Part shown: positions 45,983-52,710 of the stretch, in pieces
How positions within the stretch are numbered: the stretch's first letter is position 1
Layout of the letters: the number at the start of each line of letters is the position of its first letter
DNA from: Roseiarcus sp963730555
GTDB taxonomy: Bacteria; Pseudomonadota; Alphaproteobacteria; Rhizobiales; Beijerinckiaceae
Direction of reading: 5' to 3'
Length of the DNA: 64,000 nt
NCBI GenBank assembly: GCA_963730555.1
Contig: CAVSSS010000034.1
Span: 155,833-219,832 of the forward strand
Notes under the pieces: generated by a model
What the model was told of the DNA's origin: nothing
The model's database searches: none
Seen by the model: the letters and a program-made list of their open reading frames with translations, nothing else
Program-made: the position numbers and the translations under genes

Positions 45983-47074
45983 TCATCGTCGTCTGCCCGT
46001 GATCGCATCGCCCACGCCTTTATGGCTCGCCGGGTGCAAATGGCCATAGACGCGCTGTAGCGTCTCAATCGTCATCCCCAGGAAGTCGGCCGCGGCGTAA
46101 GGATCGGCGCCGGCCTGCATCGCCCAGGACGCCGCCGTGTGGCGCAGGACGTGGGGCGTAACGCCATCGAGCCCAGCTTCTGCGGCGGCGCGCGCAAAGG
46201 CCTTGCGGACGCTCTTGACCGGCTTCCCGTTGAACTCGACGACTGACGTCTTCGATATACCAAGGGCGGCCCAGCGCCGCAGATGCACCAGGAGGCGCTC
46301 GGGAATCCTGATTGGCGGCTGGCGCTTCTTCGTCTCCCTCGAGCCCTTGGCGCGGCGGTGGAGGACGCCGTTATCCAGATCGACAAAGCCGCGTCCGACG
46401 GCCGGCGTGAGCGCGGCACCGCAGATCGCCGCCGATCTCGTCCCGGTATAGAGCCCGGCGAGAATGAAGCGCGCAACATGCTGGCGGCTCTTGCGATCGG
46501 TCTGGACGCCCTTCTGGGTTTCCCGATAGCGCCAGGCCGCCCAAATCAGGCGCGCGGCCTCTGATCTCGTCAGCCAACGTTCCCGCGGCATGGATTTGTC
46601 CGGGAGCCATATGCTGACGGGCCTCGTGCAAAGCCCCTCGGTCCAAAGCATTCGTACGGCCGCGCGCAAATCTTCGAGCTCGCGTCTCGCCATGCTGTTG
46701 GATGTTCGTTGCGCCGCATAGGAACGGCACAGAGCGGCGTTGACGTCGCCAAGCCTCATTGTGCCGAAGAACCGCAAAAGGGCGGTCATGCGCTGCCCTA
46801 GCTCTGCCGGGCTGCGGATTGATGGCCCGCGGTCTGCGGCGTAGAGACTCATGGCGTCGGCGACGAGAATTTCGGACGGATCACGGCCGCACTCGCGCGA
46901 CGGCTGATGCTTTTCGGCGAGATAGGCGGCGAGTTGTTTTTCAGCTTGTCCGCGATCATTTGGGCCGCAGCCAGTGCTGACCCGCTTTCGTCCGTCTCGG
47001 ATAATCCAGACGGATTTTTCGCTGCCCCAGGCCGGGCGGAGCCAGAGTCGAGCCCCCTTGCTTCTCTGCGGCAT
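45983..47074 (-). CDS. tyrosine recombinase (phage/island integrase)
   Basis: A 363-residue integrase. The N-terminal arm-binding and SAM-like core-binding regions precede the catalytic domain with R213 (LYTGTRSAAI), HxxR at H308/R311 (HVLRHTAASW), M334 in FLGM where most relatives have His, and the nucleophile Y343 (RVYGHLHP). It probably integrates the element into the tRNA-Pro 3' end about 100 bp away. The N-terminus overlaps the excisionase-like gene by about 226 bp in another frame. It appears intact. Confidence 0.93.
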   Translation of the reverse strand: MPQRSKGARLWLRPAWGSEKSVWIIRDGRKRVSTGCGPNDRGQAEKQLAAYLAEKHQPSRECGRDPSEILVADAMSLYAADRGPSIRSPAELGQRMTALLRFFGTMRLGDVNAALCRSYAAQRTSNSMARRELEDLRAAVRMLWTEGLCTRPVSIWLPDKSMPRERWLTRSEAARLIWAAWRYRETQKGVQTDRKSRQHVARFILAGLYTGTRSAAICGAALTPAVGRGFVDLDNGVLHRRAKGSRETKKRQPPIRIPERLLVHLRRWAALGISKTSVVEFNGKPVKSVRKAFARAAAEAGLDGVTPHVLRHTAASWAMQAGADPYAAADFLGMTIETLQRVYGHLHPASHKGVGDAITGRRR

Positions 47075-47259
47075 CTCTCCCTCATGACTTCAATTTCGGC
47101 CAACGTGACGTAATCCTTGCCAGCCACGCGCTCGATAGTCAGCCTGCCTCGGCCCGCTTCTCGACGCAAGCCGGCCGCCGTCATTCCGCCGCCGGGGAAG
47201 GCGAGTTCGGCCGCGTGTGCGAGACGCAATGGTGTATTGCGGTCTATCAACGGAGACAT
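46849..47259 (-). CDS. excisionase-like helix-turn-helix protein upstream of integrase
   Basis: About 136 residues from ATG 47259 (MSPLIDRNTPLRLAHAAELA). The segment GMTAAGLRREAGRGRLTIER with VAGKDYVTLAEIEVMRERCR is a winged-helix-like motif seen in small proteins encoded before integrases in Hyphomicrobiales islands. The C-terminal part (ALAAAQMIADKLK) also recurs in that family. It overlaps the integrase start by about 226 bp, an unusually long coding overlap but one I have seen in this gene pair. It probably controls excision or recombination direction. A start at 47301 is also possible. Confidence 0.7.
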   Translation of the reverse strand: MSPLIDRNTPLRLAHAAELAFPGGGMTAAGLRREAGRGRLTIERVAGKDYVTLAEIEVMRERCRREARGLDSGSARPGAAKNPSGLSETDESGSALAAAQMIADKLKNNSPPISPKSISRRASAAVIRPKFSSPTP

Positions 47260-47940
47260 ATCGAGCACCCGAAACGGTTCAGCATTCCGCTTTTTCCGCA
47301 TGCGGTTGTGGGATCAGTGCGCGGCCGATGTTGGCCGTGTTCATCTGCGCGACGGTGTGTGTTTGGTGGTGTCGGGGCGACCTAAGTGGTCCGACGTGGG
47401 AACTCGATCGGTGACTTCGCCGGGAACCCGTCCGCAAGCCCGTAAAATACTCGACGATCCCCGTCCCGCACAAACCAGACCTGGAGGTCGATAAGCAATA
47501 TCAATGCCTTATCCGAGGCTTGTCTGAAAACAGCGCCAAAATAGCGCCGATCTTGACCGACAAATGTTTGATTTTATACGACTATCCGCGCGCGGGCGAT
47601 CTGATAGGAAACAACCGCACGAATGGCCATCATTGCCAGTGGCCATCATGGCTTCCTCAGCCGCACGCCCGGCCGCCGACCATTTGCCCCGGCCAGGCAA
47701 AGAAACAGGCAGTTTCTTCCGTGCGTCGACCGCCGCTGAGCGTGCTGAGGAACAGATAGGAACGCCCGCCCCGAAGCGTAATCTACAAGCCACGGCGGGG
47801 TCTCAACGACATTTCAGTCTTGTCAAAATCTTGCTATGGCCGCAGTCTCACCCTCGGTAGGGCTGTTCATCTGGCGATGGCGTTTCGAGATTTTCGCGCC
47901 GCGCTGCCAACCAAAGGCTGCCAACCAAGGAGGAAAAGTC
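47260..47940. other. 681-bp gap between excisionase-like and cache genes
   Basis: No confident gene is seen. A leftward frame at 47509-47793 lacks recognisable features. The right end holds the ribosome-binding site of the cache protein and presumably its promoter; the left end should hold the leftward promoter for the integrase unit. Confidence 0.5.
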
Positions 47941-48417
47941 ATGCTTCGCGCTCTGATGATCGCTGCGGCGTCGGCCACAGTCCTCGCGTTCTCGCCAACC
48001 GCCTTCGCACAGCAAAAAGGCGGCACCGCCGATGAGGCCAAAGCGATGCTGATGAAGGCGGTCGCCGCCGTGAAAGCGGACAAGGCCAAAGCGCTCGATA
48101 TGTTCAACAAGGGAGAAGGCGGGTTCCTAGACAGAGACCTTTATGTTTTTTGCGGTAATGTCAGCGACGGGAAGGCCGTCGCCATTGGCAACCCCAATGC
48201 CAAGCAATTGATCGGTGTAGACGCGAGGACCCTCAAGGACGCTACCGGCAAACCTTTTGGCGCCGAACTCTACGCGGCGTACCAGAAGCCGGAAGGCGAA
48301 ATAACCGAAGTCAACTACATGTTTCCTAGGCCTGGCCCTGACAAGACGCCGGTTCAGAAGGTGAGCCTCGCGACCAGAGTTGGCGATCTGGGCTGCGGCG
48401 TCGGCTATTACAAGTAG
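47941..48417 (+). CDS. secreted cache-domain protein
   Basis: A 158-residue protein from ATG 47941, preceded by AAGGAGG with ideal spacing. A signal peptide (MLRALMIAAASATVLAFSPT-AFAQ) is followed by a stand-alone single cache domain. Features include DEAKAMLMKAVAAVKADKAK, MFNKGEGGFLDRDLYVFCGN, and GEITEVNYMFPRPGPDKTPV, ending LGCGVGYYK. Cache domains normally form the extracytoplasmic ligand sensor of chemoreceptors and kinases. Here no membrane or signalling output follows, so it may be a periplasmic binding or scavenging protein. It lies inside the integrated element and is probably cargo. Confidence 0.85.
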   Translation: MLRALMIAAASATVLAFSPTAFAQQKGGTADEAKAMLMKAVAAVKADKAKALDMFNKGEGGFLDRDLYVFCGNVSDGKAVAIGNPNAKQLIGVDARTLKDATGKPFGAELYAAYQKPEGEITEVNYMFPRPGPDKTPVQKVSLATRVGDLGCGVGYYK

Positions 48418-48493
48418 GACTTTTTTTTCATTGATGGCGGCACGCTCGCCTCTTCGTCGACCAGGCGGCCCGCGTCAACTAGAGCTCGAGCCG

Positions 48494-48694
48494 ATGGTTC
48501 GCATCGCCATCAGCCAGGCCGCGTTTGACGCCATCGCCGCCACCACGCCGTTGGGCAGCGTGGGCTACGAGAACGCGACCAACGAGAAGGGCGCGCGCCT
48601 GATCTGGCTGCCGCATGATGTCCTCGGCAAGCTCAATCGGCTGCGCGGGCCGGGTGAAAGCTACAGCAACGTCATCCTCGCGCTGGTGAAATAG
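48494..48694 (+). CDS. small conserved hypothetical protein (MVRIAIS family)
   Basis: A 66-residue protein from ATG 48494: MVRIAISQAAFDAIAATTPL, then GSVGYENATNEKGARLIWLP, ending RLRGPGESYSNVILALVK. The pattern is recognisable as a small conserved family in Hyphomicrobiales, often in islands. Its tail resembles antitoxin-like VapB or ribbon-helix-helix extensions, but no toxin partner is adjacent. The function is unknown. Confidence 0.7.
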   Translation: MVRIAISQAAFDAIAATTPLGSVGYENATNEKGARLIWLPHDVLGKLNRLRGPGESYSNVILALVK

Positions 48695-48752
48695 AGCTGG
48701 CCCGATTTAGGCGGGGATCGGCTCGCTGTGTGGGGAGGCGCTGCTGTGGGAG

Positions 48753-48768
48753 TGTGATCCGCATCACA
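48753..48768 (+). promoter_or_regulatory. CRP-type palindrome
   Basis: TGTGATCCGCATCACA is a perfect two-fold match to the CRP-family consensus (TGTGA-N6-TCACA), with arms extending to GTGTGAT/ATCACAC. It lies about 87 bp upstream of the small membrane-protein gene at 48856, with TATGGTTTAAT-like sequence in between that could serve as a -10 region. The binding protein is not in the window. Confidence 0.55.
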
Positions 48769-48855
48769 CCGTCTTATGGCAAGTTATGGTTTAATGGCCG
48801 CATGAGATGAGCCGCTGCCGGAAGCAGAAAGGGCGGCGGATATGGAGATGCGGCG

Positions 48856-49050
48856 ATGTCGCGAATTCTGGGAAACCCTGGCCTGTACGATGAAGGCATG
48901 ATCGACCATCGGAACGCACGCCCCTTGACGATCGCCTTCGCGACGATCGTGATGGTTTGGATGCTGGCGTTTGGGATCGTGTCCCTGTCCGCCCAGCTTG
49001 GCGCGCACTCCCATTACATGATGGCAAGCGCGGCGCCGGTCGCGAGGTAA
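48856..49050 (+). CDS. small single-helix membrane protein downstream of a CRP-type site
   Basis: 64 residues from ATG 48856, with GGAG eight bases upstream. One membrane helix is visible (LTIAFATIVMVWMLAFGIVSL), then a short histidine-containing tail (GAHSHYMM). No family is recognised. The ribosome-binding site and the CRP-like palindrome upstream support it, but a noncoding reading cannot be excluded. Confidence 0.45.
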   Translation: MSRILGNPGLYDEGMIDHRNARPLTIAFATIVMVWMLAFGIVSLSAQLGAHSHYMMASAAPVAR

Positions 49051-49269
49051 GAGGCGACCCGACCTACCTGGGCGGCGGGGTGATGCCCGGCGCGATTGTC
49101 GTCTGGGGCCGCTTTCTACGCGGCGAGGTAATCCTCGCGCTGGCTTCCGAGATTTCACGGTGAGGTCAGGCCTTTGATCGCCGGTGGCCATCATGGTTTC
49201 AGCAAGCGTGGGGGCACATCTGGCCGCGCCCGTCTAGGTCCTAACGACGTGCCGCTATCCTTGTTCCGA

Positions 49270-49647
49270 CTATGCCAACAGCGGCGAGCTCAACAGTGTC
49301 GGCAGATAGTAATAACCGCTGTCGTTGTCCCAGTCGACGAGGTACTGAATAATGGCGCGGATTCCGGCGAGCGTTGTCGGCGGTGGTTTCATTAGCTCGG
49401 CCATCGCGGCGTCCGCGGCGCGTTCGCCCTCTTCAAACGTTTCGTGGTCGCGGTCATCTAGCTCCACGAACTGTGCCCACGCAGCTTTGTGGGCCGCTAT
49501 AAGCCCAAAAATCGCGTCCGGCTCTTCGGTCGCGGCCGTTGATGCAGCCGCCCCGGCGTGGGCGCCGGCGGTCGGCAACTTGTACAACACGCCACGTCGA
49601 TCGGTGATGGCGCTCTTGCTGCGCTTCCGTACCAAACTGCGCATCAT
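49270..49647 (-). CDS. conserved hypothetical protein of mobile elements
   Basis: 125 residues. The core EPDAIFGLIAAHKAAWAQFV, then ELDDRDHETFEEGERAADAA and TTLAGIRAIIQYLVDWDN, is a recognisable hypothetical family found in Hyphomicrobiales prophages and plasmids, often near XRE regulators. It looks helical and cytoplasmic. Its ATG overlaps the stop of the upstream gene (49644-49934), so the two are translationally coupled. Function unknown. Confidence 0.75.
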   Translation of the reverse strand: MMRSLVRKRSKSAITDRRGVLYKLPTAGAHAGAAASTAATEEPDAIFGLIAAHKAAWAQFVELDDRDHETFEEGERAADAAMAELMKPPPTTLAGIRAIIQYLVDWDNDSGYYYLPTLLSSPLLA

Positions 49648-49934
49648 GATCGCGTTTGCTGCGGGGCACGGTCAACGAACATAAATGTTGAGGCCCTGTT
49701 GATCGTCCCTTCGATTTCCGGGGGTTGCGGACGCAACTCTAACTCGGAACGCAACCGCTCGACTTCTGCCCGAAGCGCGCCGGCTTCAGCCTGTAGCTCG
49801 CTCTGCGGTTTCGTTGCATCCTTGACGATAGTAACGCGCCCAAGCTTCGCGTCAGTGATCTCCTGCCGTCCGCGCAATGCGAAGAAAAGCAAGATCACTA
49901 CGCCAATTATAGCCGCTAACCCTTCACTCATCAC
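49644..49934 (-). CDS. small membrane protein with coiled coil
   Basis: 96 residues. An N-terminal helix (GLAAIIGVVILLFFALRGRQ) is followed by a predicted coiled coil (ELQAEAGALRAEVERLRSEL) and a variable tail. The layout, one anchor plus a short coil, resembles spanin-like or membrane-stress proteins, but there is no specific match. The stop overlaps the ATG of the next gene at 49647. It starts about 10 bp downstream of the XRE-tail ORF on the same strand. Confidence 0.65.
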   Translation of the reverse strand: MMSEGLAAIIGVVILLFFALRGRQEITDAKLGRVTIVKDATKPQSELQAEAGALRAEVERLRSELELRPQPPEIEGTINRASTFMFVDRAPQQTRS

Positions 49935-49944
49935 TTGAATCCTC

Positions 49945-50046
49945 CTACTTGAGCTTGCCGCGTTTCTTCAAATGAACGCCCGGCCCGTCGCCGTTCTCCT
50001 CGCCGAAAATGACGCCGGCGGCTTCGAGGGCGGCGTCGCTCGTCAT
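49945..50046 (-). CDS. 33-codon ORF duplicating the tail of the XRE regulator
   Basis: ATG 50046 overlaps the XRE gene's stop as ATGA and encodes MTSDAALEAAGVIFGEENGD, continuing GPGVHLKKRGKLK to TAG at 49945. It matches the C-terminal tail of the preceding regulator (LEAAGVEFTNGDEPGVKLRR) and of XRE proteins generally (LEAAGV-F---G-GPGV-L). It is most simply the surviving 3' end of a second, deleted regulator; translation by coupling is possible. Confidence 0.5.
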   Translation of the reverse strand: MTSDAALEAAGVIFGEENGDGPGVHLKKRGKLK

Positions 50047-50378
50047 CGCCGGACCTTTGTATTGCGTCGCGGACCAGAGGGGACATGAGTTCGAAATCCC
50101 TCCGGCGCGAAGTCTGGCGGAACATCGGCGTTCTGGTCCGGCGCGCGCCTCAGCTTAACACCGGGCTCGTCGCCATTTGTGAACTCGACCCCCGCGGCCT
50201 CGAGGACGGAGCGGATGGCGGTTATCGAGTCCTCGGATATTGGGACCTTGCGTCCGCTCTCTGCTCTTTTGATCGTCGGGATAGACAGGCCCGTTGCCTC
50301 AGCGATTTCCGCTTGAGACAGGCTTGCGAGATGGCGTCCGGCGCGAATCTGGGCTGCTGAGATCAAGGGGCTTGACAC
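50043..50378 (-). CDS. XRE-family helix-turn-helix regulator, probable element repressor
   Basis: 111 residues. The HTH domain is SAAQIRAGRHLASLSQAEIA followed by EATGLSIPTIKRAESG; then comes SITAIRSVLEAAGVEFTNG with the family's GVKLRR tail. It probably represses the divergent gene set that starts at 50439, since the intergenic DNA holds repeated GTATCA/TGATAC half sites. The first initiators are GTG 50378 and TTG 50366; both lack a clear ribosome-binding site. The tail after GVKLRR is longer than usual (about 30 residues). Confidence 0.82.
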   Translation of the reverse strand: MSSPLISAAQIRAGRHLASLSQAEIAEATGLSIPTIKRAESGRKVPISEDSITAIRSVLEAAGVEFTNGDEPGVKLRRAPDQNADVPPDFAPEGFRTHVPSGPRRNTKVRR

Positions 50379-50416
50379 CTAGGTATCATCTGGCTATTGA
50401 TACCTACGTATCATAG
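50372..50416. promoter_or_regulatory. divergent promoter/operator with GTATCA repeats
   Basis: The short region between the XRE gene and the 50439 gene contains AGGTATCA, TGATACCT and CGTATCAT, that is three TATC-containing half sites in alternating orientation. A TTGACA (50372-50377) lies 17 bp before a TATTGA, a possible rightward -35/-10 pair overlapped by the repeats; a TATGAT on the other strand could serve the XRE gene. This layout is typical of an autoregulated repressor operator. Confidence 0.6.
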
Positions 50417-50438
50417 AAAGATCAGAGTAGCAACCACC

Positions 50439-50945
50439 ATGCCCAACGCCACCGTGCGGGCAGACGCCCGAGATTTGCCTGAAGCCACAAAATCCACGCC
50501 TGCCGCGCCCGATTCACCTGAATCGGCCGCTGACGAATATCTGCGCCTGATGGCCGCGAAGATTGTCGCAGACGTCCGGCTCGCGTTGGCCACCGAGAAA
50601 AGGAAGGAGGAGGCCGCGAAAGCTGAGGCCCCGAAGTTGGAAACCAGCCGAGCGTTCGCGCAGGCCTACCACGCTTGGCTCGTCGCGAAAGCCGACGACG
50701 AAAACCCCTCGGTCGAAGAGGAGGAAGCCGAACGGTTCAGCGCAGCGTTACCCGCCGCCGAGCGCCGATTGATGGTCACGCCCTCAGCCTATCCGGATCA
50801 ACTCTGGCAGAAGCTGGAGGCATTCGAGGCCATTCTAGGCGATGAGATTATGATCGGACCAAGGAGAGATTCGGTCATTCTGCTCGCGTTGGCCAGCATC
50901 AAGCAGGACATGGTCAACATGGAACTCTTGGAGGCGGCCCGATGA
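50439..50945 (+). CDS. hypothetical protein, first gene of the XRE-divergent operon
   Basis: 168 residues from ATG 50439. It is helical and rich in Ala and Glu (EKRKEEAAKAEAPKLE), with a C-terminal part DSVILLALASIKQDMVNMEL. No family is recognised. Its stop overlaps the next ATG as ATGA, and the following genes are chained by similar overlaps, so it opens a four-gene operon controlled from the operator at 50372-50416. Confidence 0.65.
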   Translation: MPNATVRADARDLPEATKSTPAAPDSPESAADEYLRLMAAKIVADVRLALATEKRKEEAAKAEAPKLETSRAFAQAYHAWLVAKADDENPSVEEEEAERFSAALPAAERRLMVTPSAYPDQLWQKLEAFEAILGDEIMIGPRRDSVILLALASIKQDMVNMELLEAAR

Positions 50946-51291
50946 CCACCGAGAACGAACAGCCGTTGACCGACGAGCAATGGGCGGCCCTGAATTTCGA
51001 GCCGTGGACGCACAAGCCAGACAATGGAAGCCCCCGTCCGCCGATGAATGGCGGGACCACATCAACTTCGTATTCCCCTACATCCGCCTGGCATGGGAGA
51101 CGATGTACAAAACCAAAGCCGAGCTTGGGAAGGTCTATCAAGAGCTTGGCGATGATACCTTCGGAAGTCAGGTGGAGGATATGGTCCATTCGAGGGAGTT
51201 CTTCGAACGGTTCGTCGGTGTTCTCCGATCCGCAGAGATCCGGCTCATTTGCGCCGCCACCGCGGTCGAACTCAAGGAGGAGGCCCGATGA
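50942..51291 (+). CDS. hypothetical protein with an apparent one-base frameshift
   Basis: The ATG at 50942 overlaps the upstream stop and opens MTTENEQPLTDEQWAALNFE-PWTHKPDN. Near 51027 the frame is lost. The coding sequence clearly continues in the next frame as KPPSADEWRDHINFVFPYIR-LAWETMY to the TGA at 51291, which overlaps the following ATG. Restoring one base would give about 116 residues. A shorter product from ATG 50980 in the second frame is possible but lacks the coupling. No known domain; helical. Confidence 0.6.
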
Positions 51292-51539
51292 CCTCGGTCA
51301 CGAGAGACTTTTGGGGCGCCTACACCGGTCTAGAGAGCCAACTTCGCGATGTGGCGCGCATGGCTACGATCGCCCGGTTTTACGCCCACGAAATCGAGTG
51401 GCCGAAGGGGCTCACCGCGGATCAGGACGAAGAGATCTGCCGCTTGTTATTTCTAGTCGGGCGCGTCGCCGCCATGGCCGAAGCGTTGGTGAAAGCTTAC
51501 GACGAGCCTTTCAAGTCCCCCGAGGAGGCGCGCACGTGA
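51288..51539 (+). CDS. hypothetical protein, 83 aa
   Basis: ATG 51288 follows AGGAGG and overlaps the previous stop. The product is a helical 83-residue protein (SQLRDVARMATIARFYAHEI, ICRLLFLVGRVAAMAEALVK). Its stop overlaps the GTG of a small membrane-protein gene. No family recognised; the tight coupling and ribosome-binding site support it. Confidence 0.65.
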   Translation: MTSVTRDFWGAYTGLESQLRDVARMATIARFYAHEIEWPKGLTADQDEEICRLLFLVGRVAAMAEALVKAYDEPFKSPEEART

Positions 51540-51703
51540 CCACGCTTGTCATCGTCCTCGTTGGCCTCGCCGCCTTTTTGTACATCGTCAAGACGATCGT
51601 GGGTTTCGGTTGGCGGGTCACGATGCGCCCCCATTCGTTCGCACGGTTCGATCCGCACGAAGGCGGCTTAGGCGGCCTTGTGAGGCGCATGAGGCGGCGT
51701 TGA
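51536..51703 (+). CDS. small membrane protein, 55 aa
   Basis: GTG 51536 overlaps the upstream stop (GTGA), with GGAGG about nine bases upstream. The 55-residue product has one N-terminal helix (TTLVIVLVGLAAFLYIVKTI) and a basic tail ending GGLVRRMRRR. It is the last gene of the XRE-divergent operon and is followed by a terminator. Function unknown. Confidence 0.6.
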   Translation: MTTLVIVLVGLAAFLYIVKTIVGFGWRVTMRPHSFARFDPHEGGLGGLVRRMRRR

Positions 51704-51738
51704 GCATCCCTGACTGATCAATCCGCCCCACATCGCCC

Positions 51739-51765
51739 GGGCGGCTTTCGGGGGCCGCCCTTTTT
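51739..51765 (+). terminator. rho-independent terminator
   Basis: GGGCGGC and GCCGCCC form a perfect 7-bp stem with an 8-nt loop, followed by TTTTT. It lies 36 bp after the stop of the operon's last gene (51703). Confidence 0.85.
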
Positions 51766-51893
51766 GTTTGGCTCTTTCGAGTGCGGATCCGAGGTTGACA
51801 CGGTTAATGCACGAGGCCATCGTGATACAACCGCGGCATTGTAAGTCCTTCAGCACGGCTTTGAAAGGCGTGGTAAGCACCGAGGATGATGCC

Positions 51894-52232
51894 ATGACCA
51901 CTGAGGACCTTCACGAACGACTGCGGGGGATCCAGCGGTGCTGGGATCAGGCTTTGGCCGACCTTCAAGAGGTTTCTGGTGGATTGGAGGCAATCGTTAG
52001 GACGCCACGCGAAAATGATCTTGTGGCAATTGCCAAGCACTATGGCCGAGATCCAAAGGTGTTTGCGATTGGAATGTTCGACGCGGTAATAATGCTTAAG
52101 GCATTAACTACTGTGCTGGAGATGACCGAACCGATGCTAAAGAAGATCTTACCATTCACGTTGGAAGAGCATCTGGAGGCACATGATGAGGTGCTGCATC
52201 GCCTCCTCGACCACGTCGAGGCTCAAGGATAA
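51894..52232 (+). CDS. hypothetical protein, 112 aa
   Basis: From ATG 51894: MTTEDLHERLRGIQRCWDQA, then HYGRDPKVFAIGMFDAVIML and LEEHLEAHDEVLHRLLDHVE. The protein is all-helical and acidic. The frame is open upstream but that part looks noncoding. No recognised family. A GAGGATGATGCC stretch precedes the ATG without a strong ribosome-binding site. Confidence 0.55.
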   Translation: MTTEDLHERLRGIQRCWDQALADLQEVSGGLEAIVRTPRENDLVAIAKHYGRDPKVFAIGMFDAVIMLKALTTVLEMTEPMLKKILPFTLEEHLEAHDEVLHRLLDHVEAQG

Positions 52233-52368
52233 GCATAACCACCTTGACACCACAATCTAAGCGCAGGCGGTTTGAGGCTTTCCGGGCGCCCGCTTGCGTT
52301 GAGCGAGGGAACAATGCGACACTGGCGTTGGCGCGCCATTTCTTGCCCCCCAGCCCTAGCGCGCTGTT

Positions 52369-52404
52369 GCCCCGTCCGAGTCCGCTCGTGCGGGGCTTTT
52401 TTTG
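52369..52404 (+). terminator. probable rho-independent terminator
   Basis: GCCCCG and CGGGGC form a 6-bp stem separated by 16 nt that can pair further (CCGAG/CTCG), followed by TTTTTTT. It lies 137 bp after the 112-aa gene and before the next small gene. Confidence 0.7.
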
Positions 52405-52483
52405 TGGACCATTGCCGACTATACCCGATGCGGGGCCATCCCCCGTCATACCTGCGACGGCCGCTAGATCGCCGGTGACACCA

Positions 52484-52702
52484 ATGACCGACCGAACCGC
52501 CGAACTCGAAGCCGCAGTTCGCGCCCAAGACAAGCTAATCGCCGAGGCGCAACGGCTGTTGAAGGCGTATGTGGAAAGCAAGCGCGTGCATCCCGACGCC
52601 GTCATTAACGATTTGCTCTGGCTCTTCGACGGGCCCCGCCAGCGCGAGACGCAGCGTTTGGTGCGCGATGCGTTGGGCGATGATCCGGGCAATGTCGCCT
52701 AA
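52484..52702 (+). CDS. hypothetical protein, 72 aa
   Basis: From ATG 52484: MTDRTAELEAAVRAQDKLIA, then EAQRLLKAYVESKRVHPDAV and INDLLWLFDGPRQRETQRLV. It is helical with a short N-terminal coiled coil. The frame upstream contains the terminator and is not coding. An IS630 element begins 10 bp after the stop. No known family. Confidence 0.55.
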   Translation: MTDRTAELEAAVRAQDKLIAEAQRLLKAYVESKRVHPDAVINDLLWLFDGPRQRETQRLVRDALGDDPGNVA

Positions 52703-52710
52703 TGCGGCGC

